From: Mycobacterium vicinigordonae
GTDB taxonomy: Bacteria; Actinomycetota; Actinomycetes; Mycobacteriales; Mycobacteriaceae
Reading direction: 5' to 3'
Assembly (NCBI RefSeq): GCF_013466425.1
Contig: NZ_CP059165.1
Coordinates: 186,001 to 250,000 of the forward strand
DNA: 64,000 nucleotides
Shown here piece by piece: positions 50,252 to 59,337 of this stretch. Numbering within the stretch: the stretch's first letter is position 1; each line of letters begins with the position of its first letter. Both the position numbers and the translations under genes were made by a program. The notes beneath the pieces were generated by a model that saw nothing but the letters and a program-made list of their open reading frames with translations, was not told the DNA's origin and ran no database searches.

Positions 50252-51079
50252 ATGCTGGTAACCGAGCGGATGAAGCGCGATCTCACCGAAGACGGAGCCA
50301 TTGTCGTCCGCAACCTGTTCACGCCCGAACAGCTGCAGCGAGTGCGTGAGTGCTTCGACTACGGAATCGCGAACCCAGGTCAAGCCAGCAAGGTCTACGA
50401 GGGAACCGACGACGAGCACTTCAACGAGTACGGCAATCCGGCCAACGTCGATCAGTATCTTGCGCTCATCAAGGAACTGGAAATCGCAGATTTTGTTTCC
50501 GCCCTGTGGGATTCGGAGAGGGTGTGGTTCCTTGGCGAGGAATTGTTCATCAAATCAGGGGGAAAGGCCGGGCGGTCACCTTGGCACCAGGACACGGCTT
50601 ACATGCCGGCTAACGGCCCGCATCTGCTCAACATATGGATCAGCTTCGAACCAATCCCTAAGCAGAACTCGCTCGAAATCGTGCGGGGCTCGCACCGTGG
50701 AGTCGAGTACGACGGAACGTCTTACCTCGATCCGAACGATCCAACCTCACCGGTGTGGGGTGCCGAATACTTTCCTCGGTTGCCGGACATCGAGGCGCAG
50801 CGCAAGCAGGATCCCACGTCGTGGGACGTCGTTTCCTGGAATATCGAACCGGGGGATGCGCTGGTGTTCCACTCCGGAACCCTGCACGGCGGTGCGCCGG
50901 TGACACCGCAATGTCCGACTCGGCACACGTTGGTGCTGCGCTTTTTTGGAGAAGAGCTGTTCTACCGCCCGCTCCCGGACAAGAGGGCGAACTTCGGCGC
51001 CGACGCCAGCGCCCTCAACGATCCGTCGCTGACCGCGGGCGACCCATACCATCCCAGCTACTTCGCCCAAGTGAGGTGA
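50252..51079 (+). CDS. Phytanoyl-CoA dioxygenase (PhyH) family oxygenase
   Basis: ATG 50252 with TAGGAGCGAGG before it gives 275 aa. The Fe(II)/2-oxoglutarate triad is visible: WHQDTAYM (His and Asp), ALVFHSGTLHGG (distal His), and RHTLVLRF (2-oxoglutarate Arg). Family members hydroxylate alpha to a carboxyl or acyl-CoA, or halogenate. It is followed 4 bp later by a RidA-like gene, forming an operon downstream of a strong promoter. Confidence 0.87.
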   Translation: MLVTERMKRDLTEDGAIVVRNLFTPEQLQRVRECFDYGIANPGQASKVYEGTDDEHFNEYGNPANVDQYLALIKELEIADFVSALWDSERVWFLGEELFIKSGGKAGRSPWHQDTAYMPANGPHLLNIWISFEPIPKQNSLEIVRGSHRGVEYDGTSYLDPNDPTSPVWGAEYFPRLPDIEAQRKQDPTSWDVVSWNIEPGDALVFHSGTLHGGAPVTPQCPTRHTLVLRFFGEELFYRPLPDKRANFGADASALNDPSLTAGDPYHPSYFAQVR

Positions 51080-51083
51080 CCTC

Positions 51084-51470
51084 GTGCAGCAGATCATTCC
51101 GGCGTGGATGCAGCCGATTTACGACACCTACCATTTCGCCCCCGCGGTGATCGACGGTGAATACTTGCGATGCTCAGGCATGATTGGTCTTCATCCTGAT
51201 CTGAGCGTTCCGCCGGATCCGACGGCACAGTTCACGCTGGCCTTCGAGAACCTGCATGCCTTGCTGGCCGAGGCGGGGCTGACGTTCGCCGACGTGATCG
51301 AGATGACCACCTACCACGTCGGGCTACGTGCCCATATGCAGGAGTTCGCCGCCGTCAAAGACGGTTTCATGCCCTCCCCGTATGCGGCGTGGACCGCGGT
51401 CGGGGTCACCGAACTAGCGTCGCCGGGGGCGTTGGTCGAGATCCAGGCCACCGCGCGGATACCACACTGA
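51084..51470 (+). CDS. RidA/YjgF/YER057c family protein
   Basis: The 128-aa protein from GTG 51084 (GAGGTGACC upstream) fits the RidA fold: PAVIDGEYLRCSGMIGLHPD, ENLHALLAEAGLTFADVIEM and TTYHVGLRAHMQEFAAVKDG FM, with AWTAVGVTELASPGALVEIQ near the end. Canonical RidA hydrolyses reactive enamine/imine intermediates using an Arg near the C-terminus; this one has ELASPGALVEIQATARIPH, where the usual catalytic RxxV Arg is less clear, so it may be a divergent, non-deaminase member. It is cotranscribed with the PhyH gene. Confidence 0.83.
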   Translation: MQQIIPAWMQPIYDTYHFAPAVIDGEYLRCSGMIGLHPDLSVPPDPTAQFTLAFENLHALLAEAGLTFADVIEMTTYHVGLRAHMQEFAAVKDGFMPSPYAAWTAVGVTELASPGALVEIQATARIPH

Positions 51471-51508
51471 CACAATAACTTTGAGGTGCGGCGACTAGTG
51501 CAACGGGT

Positions 51509-52165
51509 CTAGTCGCGTCGCGCGTAGGTCGCTAGGTACGTCGTCAACGCCCGTTCGCCCTCGACTAGCACCGCGTGGTCACGGCCCGGGCCTGCGCGAT
51601 GCGATAGCTCGAGCACATGATCGCCAAGTTCGACGGCCATCGTCGTTACCAGCGGATCGGCGTCGGCGGGCAGTAGGCGCCATCCGATCAGAGCCTCATG
51701 CAGTGCAACCGCGAACCGGGCTCGGCGCTGCTGTGGGTCGGCGATTAGGCCGCTGGATCGACTGAGATAGAACAGCTTCGCCATCTGCGGGTGGGTGTCC
51801 AGGTACTCGCGGTGAAACTCGAACAGCGCGTGAATCACCTCACCCAGGCTGTTAGGTGACAGTGCGGCCAGCACCATCCCACCCTCGGCGTCCCGCCGAT
51901 CGAGCAGGTCCGCCAGGATCTCCTGGAGCACAGCGTCGCGGTTGGGGAAGAACTGGTAGACGGTGGCGACTGGGATGTCGGCGCGTTCAGCGATCGCGCG
52001 AGTGGTCACCGCCTCTTCACCGCCGGCTTCGAGCAGCTCCAGCGCGGCCGACAGCATCCGCGCGACGCGCTTCTTGCTGCGTTCCTGCACGGGCTGGCGC
52101 CGTCGCCGAAGGACGTTGTGGGTGGCCACTTGCTCATCGTTGCACACGTCGAACATGAACATCAT
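51509..52165 (-). CDS. TetR-family regulator
   Basis: The 218-aa frame has a basic N-terminal arm (LRRRRQPVQERSKKRVARML), TetR helix-turn-helix (EEAVTTRAIAERADIPVATV, YQFFPNRDAVLQEILADLLD) and a ligand-binding domain with FYLSRSSGLIADPQQRRARF. The ATG at 52165 is inside the palindrome 52151-52179, so the true start may be GTG 52129. It is divergent from the membrane-protein/PPE operon and probably controls it. Confidence 0.83.
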   Translation of the reverse strand: MMFMFDVCNDEQVATHNVLRRRRQPVQERSKKRVARMLSAALELLEAGGEEAVTTRAIAERADIPVATVYQFFPNRDAVLQEILADLLDRRDAEGGMVLAALSPNSLGEVIHALFEFHREYLDTHPQMAKLFYLSRSSGLIADPQQRRARFAVALHEALIGWRLLPADADPLVTTMAVELGDHVLELSHRAGPGRDHAVLVEGERALTTYLATYARRD

Positions 52166-52179
52166 TCATGTTAATGTTC
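52151..52179. promoter_or_regulatory. TetR operator candidate
   Basis: The 29-bp region has outer arms GAACAT (52151-52156) and ATGTTC (52174-52179) and an inner palindrome CATGAA (52154-52159)/TTCATG (52165-52170). It overlaps the first codons of the TetR reading frame and lies 38 bp before the divergent GTG 52217. Confidence 0.55.
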
Positions 52180-52181
52180 CA

Positions 52182-52200
52182 TTAGGGTTGGCTAACCATT
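52182..52200. promoter_or_regulatory. Weak IdeR-like iron box
   Basis: TTAGGGTTGGCTAACCATT matches 14 of 19 positions of the IdeR consensus and shares 17 of 19 positions with the stronger box at 8069-8087. It is 17 bp before GTG 52217, as in the first case. Regulation by iron of the membrane-protein/PPE operon is a hypothesis; the site could also belong to the neighbouring TetR operator. Confidence 0.4.
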
Positions 52201-52216
52201 CTTGGAGGGGCAGCTA

Positions 52217-52912
52217 GTGATTATGCAGACGTCCGCAGCTGCCCGCCGGCAGCGCCTGACCGCCGCACTGCTCTCGGCCGGCGTCGCCGGCGGCGTCCTG
52301 GTCACTGTGACATCCTGCCTGCTGGCGGCGCTGCGGCCAGGCTTCGATGTGCGCCGACATGCCAACAGCCTTCTTGTGCTGGGCGATTGGGGATGGGTAC
52401 AAGCGCTCGACTTCATCGCTTACGGGGCGCTGCTGGTGGCCTTTGGCGTCGGCATCGGGCGAGTGGTCTGGCCGCAACGGTCCGGGATGGTCGCCGCCAT
52501 TGGCGTGGGCATCTACGGCTTCGGCGCCGGCATCGTCGTCGGACTCAATGCTCCCGAGCCCGCGTTCGGCTTCCCGCCGGGAAATTCGACCGGTTACCAC
52601 GGCTTCGAACAGGTCAGTACTTCGACCAAGATTCACGGTATCGGCGGGATGATCGGCTTCCTCGCCATGACCGTCGCCTGCTTCGCCTTCGCCCGCTACT
52701 TCGGCAAGAACGGGCGTCCCGGTTGGTCCGGCCTGTCGACGCTAATCGGCGTTTCGGTGCTAGCTGTATGTGCGTACCTGGGCGCCAACGCCTCTGGCGA
52801 TTCCGAGCGATTCAACTACGTGCCAACCTGGGTGATCAGCATCATGCTGTGGCTCTACGTGTCGGCGGTCGCCATCAGACTGCTTGCCGACGTCCGCGCG
52901 GCCCGCCGGTGA
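52217..52912 (+). CDS. DUF998-like integral membrane protein
   Basis: GTG 52217 with GGAGGGG 8 bp before gives 231 aa. Six hydrophobic segments are seen ([120 protein letters not shown]). The [20 protein letters not shown] loop and overall layout fit DUF998 membrane proteins of unknown function. The stop overlaps the GTG of the PPE gene (GTGA), an unusual coupling of a membrane protein with a PPE gene. Confidence 0.78.
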   Translation: MIMQTSAAARRQRLTAALLSAGVAGGVLVTVTSCLLAALRPGFDVRRHANSLLVLGDWGWVQALDFIAYGALLVAFGVGIGRVVWPQRSGMVAAIGVGIYGFGAGIVVGLNAPEPAFGFPPGNSTGYHGFEQVSTSTKIHGIGGMIGFLAMTVACFAFARYFGKNGRPGWSGLSTLIGVSVLAVCAYLGANASGDSERFNYVPTWVISIMLWLYVSAVAIRLLADVRAARR

Positions 52913-54378
52913 CAGCGCCGGTATGGGTGGCGGCGCCGCCCGAGGTGCATTCGGCGCTGTTGTCTAACGGGCCCGGGCCGGCCGCCATGCTAGCCGCGGC
53001 GGGTGCCTGGACCGAACTGTCCAATAGCTACGCCAGTACTGCGGCCGAATTGAGCTCCGTGCTCGGCGCGGTGGTGGGGTCGGCATGGCAGGGGCCCACC
53101 ACGGAAAGCTATGTCGCAGCGCACCTTCCGTACTTAGCCTGGCTGGCCGCGCAGAGTCGTAAGAGCGCCGATGCCGCCGTTCGGCACGAGGCCGCAGCGA
53201 CGGCCTACACGGTGGCGCTGGCGACCATGCCGACACTAGCTGAGTTGGCCGCCAATCACATGGTCCACGGAGTGCTTGTGGCCACCAACTTCTTCGGTAT
53301 CAATACCATTCCGATCGCGCTCAACGAGGCCGACTACGCAAGAATGTGGATTCAGGCCGCTACCACCATGAGTACCTACCAGGCCGTGACGGAAACCGTG
53401 CTCACGTCAGCAGCGCCCGGAACTCCCGCGCCGACAGTGATCAAGGGGGCGGCCGACGCGGACCCAGCGGGACAGGTCGGCGACGGCATTCTCGCGTGGC
53501 TGAAGTCGCTCGTCCTGAGCTTCCCCGCGGGTCAGCAAACTTGGGACTTCATCACCAACCCGGCTGGGTTCTTGCGGGCGTTCCTCGTCGATTTCGCGGC
53601 CAATCCCATTGTGGCGCTGACAACCTGGGGGCCGCTTTTCTTCCTGATCAGTTACAACTTCTGGGGCTGGCCGCTGTGGTGGACGCTGTACGGAATGATC
53701 CTGTCCGCACCGCTGCTGCTTGCCGCACCGGCCGGACTTGCCGGTCTGGCCGGCTTGGCGGCGCTCGCCACTGTCGAACCAGAATCCGTAGTGCCGGACG
53801 CGAGTGAGCCAATCGCGGCGCCAACCCGGTCCGAGGCCTACTCGCTGAGCACAATCGCCGCGGCCCCGGCTCCGGGAGCGGCGTCCAGCACTCCCGCGAG
53901 TGCGGCAAGTACCGGCGCGAGCGGAGGTCCCGCGCCGGCGACTATCGCAACGGCGACGCCCTATGCGGTTGCTGGGCTGGATCCAGAGCAGGGTGTCGGT
54001 CCGACCGTCACCGACCGCCGGTCGGCCAAGTCGCCTGCATCGGATCTGGCGGTCATCGCTTCAGCCCCGGCGGTATCGAACGCCGCACAACGACGTAAGG
54101 CCCGCCGTCATCGGGGCGCGGACGTTCAGGACCGCGGATACGTCTACGAATTCCTGGATGACGAGACCTCTGGATCGTCCGAGCCTGGGCCGACCCAGAA
54201 CGCTGTCACTCCCTCTGGCAGCGGCAACACCGCCCAGTTCGGTTTCACTGGCACGCATCACGAGATCAGCGCCACCGAGGCGGCCGGTATGACCGAGTTG
54301 GCTAGAGGCGCATTCGGCCACGGTCCAACTCAACCGTTGCTGCCCGCAACTTGGGCTGACGATTCGGCTACCGGGTAG
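52909..54378 (+). CDS. PPE family protein, PPE-PPW subfamily
   Basis: From GTG 52909 the protein is 489 aa. The N-terminal PPE domain (about 180 aa) begins [20 protein letters not shown] with Pro-Pro-Glu at residues 10-12, the helical [20 protein letters not shown] segment and the [20 protein letters not shown] loop. Hydrophobic stretches follow in the middle ([20 protein letters not shown]). The C-terminus has [10 protein letters not shown] and PLLPATW, the GFxGT and PxxPxxW motifs that define PPE-PPW. A basic cluster [10 protein letters not shown] lies around residue 390-400. There is no PE gene beside it and no ESX locus. Type VII export and surface location are expected from family. Confidence 0.9.
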   Translation: MTAPVWVAAPPEVHSALLSNGPGPAAMLAAAGAWTELSNSYASTAAELSSVLGAVVGSAWQGPTTESYVAAHLPYLAWLAAQSRKSADAAVRHEAAATAYTVALATMPTLAELAANHMVHGVLVATNFFGINTIPIALNEADYARMWIQAATTMSTYQAVTETVLTSAAPGTPAPTVIKGAADADPAGQVGDGILAWLKSLVLSFPAGQQTWDFITNPAGFLRAFLVDFAANPIVALTTWGPLFFLISYNFWGWPLWWTLYGMILSAPLLLAAPAGLAGLAGLAALATVEPESVVPDASEPIAAPTRSEAYSLSTIAAAPAPGAASSTPASAASTGASGGPAPATIATATPYAVAGLDPEQGVGPTVTDRRSAKSPASDLAVIASAPAVSNAAQRRKARRHRGADVQDRGYVYEFLDDETSGSSEPGPTQNAVTPSGSGNTAQFGFTGTHHEISATEAAGMTELARGAFGHGPTQPLLPATWADDSATG

Positions 54379-55525
54379 CGCCGTCAGCGCTGAGCGTAGT
54401 CCTTTCGAGTTCTTTCGAACGACATTCGCTTAGCGCCGCGGCTACGCACAGCCCCGCTATCGCAAAGCACACGACGGTGTACCGGAGGCTCCCTACAGGG
54501 TCGCCCTTGTCGGTGAATCCGTTGACCGCACCGAAATATGCGGGCAATGCCGTCACCCACAGCAGCGCCATGACCACCAGATAGCTGACCGCGTACCACA
54601 TTATGATGCGCGGGTTGGTGTCCCGGTGAACGTCGTCGCGAGCGAATCGACTTCGCTGCCACTGGCTGAACAGCACGACCACTGCAAGTGCGGCGACGAC
54701 CAGTAGCTCGATCGCCAGTCCTATGCCGAACACATTGGTGCTGTCGGCCAGCGCACCGGCCACGGTGGCGGGCAGCGGCAATAACACCGTGCCAACCGAC
54801 GCGAGGATTCCGATCACGATTGTGCGCCAGAGGACTTGAACACCGGTGAACGACTTACCCGCATCGACATGGCGGCCGACGAAGTACTGCGTGCAGAGGG
54901 CCAGCGAGATAGGCCAGAGGGCGGCGAACACCACCACACTGGGGAACGGCACCGAGGCAAGAAACGGTTGATTCATCTTGTTATCGAGAGCCCATTCCCA
55001 CCAACGCAATTGCGGACCGAGATGGTCGAAGATCTCGTAGTAGGCATGGTGGACGAATCCGACCGCTATCGCACCGACCAGGGTTCCGTACCGGCGGAAG
55101 ACGCCCAGGGTCCGGACGGTCTCGAAGGCCACCGTGGCCATCATCGGATAGATGGCGACAATGTAGAGCGGGAGGCGACCCCACAGGAAATCGAGCGTAA
55201 ACACGTTGTGGGCGAACATGGTGTCGACCTGGCTCTGGATGCCGAATGCGCTTGGAAAATACAGCGGCGGTTCGATGATCAGCAGGTAGGCGATCGCACC
55301 GAACCACAGCGCCAGATTGGTGGGATCGTTATGGCGACGCCAGCGGACAATGGCATAGACGAGCGCCATAACGGCACCGGTGGTCACCGTCAGTTCCAAT
55401 ACCGGCAGAGTCCAGTTCGCCAGCGCCAGCGGATTGCGGACCCGCACCAGACCGCCCGCCTGCGCACAGCTAAAACCGAGTCGACGTGCAAGGTCGGCGA
55501 AGGTAGACGTGCACAGGTCAACCAT
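54368..55525 (-). CDS. Polytopic membrane protein of unknown function
   Basis: ATG 55525 gives 385 aa with about nine hydrophobic segments ([160 protein letters not shown]). [20 protein letters not shown] with clustered His is a distinctive motif that could bind metal. No family is recognised. It overlaps the hydrolase gene stop by 8 bp and the PPE end by 11 bp. It is probably in an operon with the metal-dependent hydrolase. Confidence 0.72.
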   Translation of the reverse strand: MVDLCTSTFADLARRLGFSCAQAGGLVRVRNPLALANWTLPVLELTVTTGAVMALVYAIVRWRRHNDPTNLALWFGAIAYLLIIEPPLYFPSAFGIQSQVDTMFAHNVFTLDFLWGRLPLYIVAIYPMMATVAFETVRTLGVFRRYGTLVGAIAVGFVHHAYYEIFDHLGPQLRWWEWALDNKMNQPFLASVPFPSVVVFAALWPISLALCTQYFVGRHVDAGKSFTGVQVLWRTIVIGILASVGTVLLPLPATVAGALADSTNVFGIGLAIELLVVAALAVVVLFSQWQRSRFARDDVHRDTNPRIIMWYAVSYLVVMALLWVTALPAYFGAVNGFTDKGDPVGSLRYTVVCFAIAGLCVAAALSECRSKELERTTLSADGATR

Positions 55526-56459
55526 TTGCCGCGCTCTCCAAAGACTCTCCGGCGGTATACCACTGGGTGACGTCGTAGCCGGCGTCGAAGCGACGGAACC
55601 ACTGGTCGGCGAGCACTGGAAGTCTTTCGTGCGCCGGATTGTGTCCGGGCAACTGGCTGCGCACGACGCCGGACATCGCAATCAACTGCTCCCGCAGCGG
55701 GATATGGTCAAATGCGTTGACCACTGGCCCGTTGTCGGTCGCGTGAAAGAGCGGGAGTCGTTGCAGCAGTGCTTGTTTGCGTCGATGTGTACCGAACAAG
55801 CTCAAGGCGTCCACTTTGCGGACTTCTGGCGGGACGTGCTTGTTGAAACCCTTGGCGGCGATTCGCACGACGCTGAGTACGTGCCGGAAGATCGACGGGG
55901 CCATCCTGACCCGGAACCACGGGTCGCCGATGACGCCGTTGTAGATGACCAGCGCGGAGCTGCGATGTTCGACTTCTTCGACGAAGTGCCACAGGAACAG
56001 CGAGGCCACCCGGTCGTCGCCGGGCGCGAAGAGGGTGGCGTCGTTGTCGAGCATCAGTTTGAACACCGGGGTGAACGTTGCTTCGAGATCGGCGGTGTAG
56101 GCCAAGCGATACGCCAGGGACTTGTTCGCGGTCAGGTCGTCGAACGCGGCCATCACTTCATCGAACGTCTCCTTGAGCCCGGGATGTGCCTTGATCAAAC
56201 CGCGGATATGACCGCGGTGGGCCATCGAGTGTTGACCCTCCTGGCGGACAAAGGCGTCGGCTTCGGCGGCCACCGCGGGCTCGTCGATCAACGGCATGGC
56301 CTCGCTGATCATGCTGACGATCATCTTTTCGAAGGGCACGGCCAGGAACGAGACGGCGTTGGCCATCGACGAGAAGGCCGGATTGGCCTTGTTCCAAAGG
56401 AACGGCACCGGATAGTCGGCAAATTTGAAGCGCATCTTGCGTACCTGCAAGTCGGTCAC
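55518..56459 (-). CDS. Predicted metal-dependent hydrolase (PF10118-type, ferritin-like)
   Basis: GTG 56459, preceded by AGAGAGGCG, gives 313 aa; the ATG at 56486 is inside the operator palindrome. RFKFADYPVPFLWNKANPAF begins the conserved region. Metal-ligand motifs of the helical diiron type are visible: VRQEGQHSMAHRGHIRG, YTADLEATFTPVFKLML and LWHFVEEVEHRSSALVIYNG (E...ExxH pairs). These place it in the PF10118 family of predicted metal-dependent hydrolases. It is followed by the polytopic membrane protein, and regulated presumably by the divergent TetR. Confidence 0.8.
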   Translation of the reverse strand: MTDLQVRKMRFKFADYPVPFLWNKANPAFSSMANAVSFLAVPFEKMIVSMISEAMPLIDEPAVAAEADAFVRQEGQHSMAHRGHIRGLIKAHPGLKETFDEVMAAFDDLTANKSLAYRLAYTADLEATFTPVFKLMLDNDATLFAPGDDRVASLFLWHFVEEVEHRSSALVIYNGVIGDPWFRVRMAPSIFRHVLSVVRIAAKGFNKHVPPEVRKVDALSLFGTHRRKQALLQRLPLFHATDNGPVVNAFDHIPLREQLIAMSGVVRSQLPGHNPAHERLPVLADQWFRRFDAGYDVTQWYTAGESLESAANG

Positions 56460-56477
56460 TAGACGCCTCTCTAGGTC

Positions 56478-56507
56478 ATCATACATCGTATTTGCAGAAT
56501 GTATGAT
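56478..56507. promoter_or_regulatory. TetR operator, perfect 9-bp arms
   Basis: ATCATACAT (56478-56486) and ATGTATGAT (56499-56507) are exactly complementary around a 12-bp AT-rich centre. The site sits between divergent hydrolase and TetR genes, 18 bp before GTG 56459 and 70 bp before GTG 56577. Confidence 0.65.
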
Positions 56508-56576
56508 TACAACAATCGGCTCGCTGGGTCAATCCGGCATATCCTGCGTAGGTGTCAGGGGCAAGAGGCGCACGCT

Positions 56577-57176
56577 GTGGCGCGTAGGCGAGGCTGGGGT
56601 GGTAGCCCACCGGCCACGGATGAGGAGGCTCAGCAGCGGATTGTGGATACCGCCACGCGTCTGCTCTCCGAAACCGGATCGGATATCAGCATTTCAGATG
56701 TCGCGGCATCCCTCGGCGTCATCCGGCAGACGGTGTATCGCTACTTTCCCACTGCAGAGGCATTGATGCGCGCTGCCGCGATGGCATCGGTAGACGAATT
56801 CATCGACAACCTCGCCGAAGCCGTTCGCGGCATTCACGACCCTGCCGACGCAATGACCGAAGGCGTGCTGTACACGCTCGACGCGGCGATCAGAACTCCG
56901 CATATCGGAATCTTGCTGTCCGCACCCTATGTCGGGACCACTGCGGTCGGAGTTGCCTCGGCCACGTCCCAGGACATCGGGATGCGAATGATCGAGCGGT
57001 TTGACGTCGATTGGGCGGCTTACGGCTACGACGACGCGGCGCTGCGGGGACTTGTCGAGTTCACCCTGCGCACGATGCTTTCCTTCTGGGTGGCGCCTAA
57101 TGATTCTGCGCGATCGCGCGAAGAGCTGCGCCAATTCATTAGGCGCTGGCTGGGTGGCGCGATTCTGGCTCAATGA
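56577..57176 (+). CDS. TetR-family regulator
   Basis: GTG 56577 with AAGAGGCG before it gives 199 aa; the longer frame from 56499 starts inside the palindrome. DNA-binding domain: [62 protein letters not shown]-terminal TetR_C-like domain ends [20 protein letters not shown]. Target genes are probably itself and the divergent hydrolase/membrane-protein operon. It converges on the aldolase gene with a 38-bp overlap. Confidence 0.86.
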   Translation: MARRRGWGGSPPATDEEAQQRIVDTATRLLSETGSDISISDVAASLGVIRQTVYRYFPTAEALMRAAAMASVDEFIDNLAEAVRGIHDPADAMTEGVLYTLDAAIRTPHIGILLSAPYVGTTAVGVASATSQDIGMRMIERFDVDWAAYGYDDAALRGLVEFTLRTMLSFWVAPNDSARSREELRQFIRRWLGGAILAQ

Positions 57177-58182
57177 CGCTACTTGCCAACAGGTCCAGCG
57201 CGATATCGACCAGCATGTCCTCTTGCCCGCCGATCATGCCGCGGCGCCCGGCTTCCTCGAGAAGCGTGCGAGCATCGATTCCATAACGCGCCGAAGCGTT
57301 TTCGGCGTGCAGGAGAAAGCTGGAGTAGACGCCCGCATAGCCGAGAGTCAGCGTTTCACGGTCCACGCGGACCGGACGGTCCTGCAGAGGACGCACCAGA
57401 TCGTCTGCGGCGTCCTGCAGAGCGTGCAGATCGCAGCCATGTGCCCAGCCCATCTTGCCGGCGGCGGCGACGAATACCTCAAGTGGGGCGTTGCCGGCGC
57501 CAGCACCCATCCCCGTCAGCGAGGCATCGACCCGGGTGGCGCCCTGTTCGACAGCGACGATCGAATTCGCCACTCCGAGAGACAGATTGTGGTGAGCGTG
57601 TATCCCGACCTCGGTTGCCGAATCCAGGGTTTGGCGCAGCGCATCTACGCGTTCGGCGACGTCGCGCATGGTCATCGCACCGCCCGAGTCGACGACGTAG
57701 ACGCAGGTCGCCCCGTAGCTCTCCATCAACTTGGCTTGCCCGGCTAGCGCGGACGGTGTGGTCTTGTGGCTCATCATCAGAAAACCCGCGGTGTCCATGC
57801 CGAGCTCGCGGGCACCGGCGATGTGCGGGGCGGAGATGTCGGCCTCGGTGCAATGCGTGGCGATCCGGACCACGGTGGCGCCGGCACGATTGGCGTCTTG
57901 GAGGTTGCGCACTCGCCCGATCCCGGGTAATAGCAGGGTTGCGACCTTGGCGCGCCGCGCACTTGCCGCGACAGCCTCGATCCATTCCAGGTCGGTGTGC
58001 GCGCCGAAGCCGTAAACGCAGCTGGATCCTCCGAGGCCGTCGCCGTGGGCGACTTCGATGGAGGCGACGCCGGCGGCATCGAGTGCCGCCGCAATTGTTA
58101 CTGCCTGCGCAACCGTGTACTGGTGGCGTACGGCGTGCATGCCGTCGCGCAATGTCACATCGCTGACGTATAGCTGAATCAT
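57139..58182 (-). CDS. 4-hydroxy-2-oxovalerate aldolase
   Basis: The 347-aa protein has [20 protein letters not shown] (Asp metal ligand and Arg of the DRE-TIM family), [40 protein letters not shown] and the metal-binding HxH in [20 protein letters not shown]. It cleaves 4-hydroxy-2-oxovalerate or a longer homologue to pyruvate and an aldehyde, channelled to the partner acylating dehydrogenase (BphI/DmpG/HsaF family). ATG overlaps the upstream dehydrogenase stop (TAATG), as expected for the obligate complex. Confidence 0.93.
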   Translation of the reverse strand: MIQLYVSDVTLRDGMHAVRHQYTVAQAVTIAAALDAAGVASIEVAHGDGLGGSSCVYGFGAHTDLEWIEAVAASARRAKVATLLLPGIGRVRNLQDANRAGATVVRIATHCTEADISAPHIAGARELGMDTAGFLMMSHKTTPSALAGQAKLMESYGATCVYVVDSGGAMTMRDVAERVDALRQTLDSATEVGIHAHHNLSLGVANSIVAVEQGATRVDASLTGMGAGAGNAPLEVFVAAAGKMGWAHGCDLHALQDAADDLVRPLQDRPVRVDRETLTLGYAGVYSSFLLHAENASARYGIDARTLLEEAGRRGMIGGQEDMLVDIALDLLASSVIEPESRHPASA

Positions 58183-59132
58183 TATGAAGCCCTTGATGTT
58201 TGAGTGTCGTAACCGGCAATGCGTTCGGCGGTTGCCTTGGCCGCCGAGGTCATGATGTCCAGATTGCCGGCGTAGCCGGGCAGGTACTGCCCGGCGCCGG
58301 TGACCTGGAGCAGCGCGGTCATCCGAGTACCGACGAACTTGCCGGTCTGCGGGATGTACAGCGGGTTCTCGGCGGTAAAGGTCTCGAATTGCACGCCCCG
58401 CGTGAGCCGGTATCCGGGCACGTAGCGATTGACCCGTGCCACCATGTCGATGATTGACGATTCAACCGCCCCGTGATCGACGTCCCCGTTGACCAGACAG
58501 TAGACCGTGTTGCGCATCAGCACCGGCGGGTCGGCGGGGTTGAGGATCATGACTGTTTTGGCGCGCTGTGCCCCGCCCACGGATTGCAGGGCAGCCGAGG
58601 TCGTTTCGATGAACTCATCGATGCTGGCCCGGGTGCCTGGTCCGGCGGATTTCGAGGAGATCGACGACACGATCTCTGCGTAGGACACGATGCCGTGCTG
58701 CGCGACGGCAGCGACGATCGGTATCGTCGACTGGCCGCCACATGTCACCATGTTGAGGTTGGTCGCGTCGAGGTGCTCATCAAGGTTGACCACTGGGACG
58801 CAGTAGGGACCGATGGCCGCCGGGGTGAGATCGAGCATTCGTACGCCGGCCGGTTCCAGCTTGGTCCAGTTGGTTCGGTGGGAGGCGGCGGAGGTCGCGT
58901 CGAACACCAGGCGGATGTCGCCGAAGTGCGGCATTGCAAGCAGTCCGTCGACCCCGTCGGGGGTTGCCGGCACGCCGAGCCGTCGGGCGCGGGCCAGGCC
59001 GTCGGAATCGGGGTCGATGCCGGCCACGGCCGCCATCCGTAGGGGCCCGTCGCCCTGCAGAATCTTGATCATCAGGTCGGTGCCGATATTGCCCGATCCG
59101 AGGATCGCCACCGGCCAATCATTCTGTGTCAT
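58182..59132 (-). CDS. Acetaldehyde (acyl-aldehyde) dehydrogenase, acylating
   Basis: The 316-aa protein starts [20 protein letters not shown], an NAD Rossmann motif. The catalytic cysteine is in [40 protein letters not shown] and [20 protein letters not shown] are MhpF/DmpF/BphJ/HsaG family blocks. It converts the aldehyde from the aldolase to acyl-CoA with NAD and CoA. It is the first gene of the minus-strand half of the aromatic cluster and overlaps the aldolase by 1 bp. Confidence 0.93.
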   Translation of the reverse strand: MTQNDWPVAILGSGNIGTDLMIKILQGDGPLRMAAVAGIDPDSDGLARARRLGVPATPDGVDGLLAMPHFGDIRLVFDATSAASHRTNWTKLEPAGVRMLDLTPAAIGPYCVPVVNLDEHLDATNLNMVTCGGQSTIPIVAAVAQHGIVSYAEIVSSISSKSAGPGTRASIDEFIETTSAALQSVGGAQRAKTVMILNPADPPVLMRNTVYCLVNGDVDHGAVESSIIDMVARVNRYVPGYRLTRGVQFETFTAENPLYIPQTGKFVGTRMTALLQVTGAGQYLPGYAGNLDIMTSAAKATAERIAGYDTQTSRAS

Positions 59133-59252
59133 AGAGATTTCCTGATCGCTTGGAGGTCAGAGGTAGCGAGCCAAGGCCGCTGATGGTGACGGTTCACAAC
59201 GCCGCGGCGATCTCGGTGACTGCGTCCATCGTGGCCTCTTTGAGAATGACTA

Positions 59253-59292
59253 TTGACTGCGTAACGATCGCTACACTAACGTAGTGATCACT
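59253..59292. promoter_or_regulatory. Divergent promoter/operator of the aromatic cluster
   Basis: TTGACT (59253-59258) and TAACGT (59277-59282), 18 bp apart, can be -35 and -10 for the plus-strand operon. CACTA-ACG-TAGTG (59274-59286) and AGTGATCACT (59283-59292) are overlapping perfect palindromes over and beyond the -10, a likely regulator site. The regulator gene is not obvious nearby. Confidence 0.5.
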
Positions 59293-59337
59293 CCAGAACA
59301 AGTTTCGACGTAGACACCCGAGGGACGAGGTTCAGCA

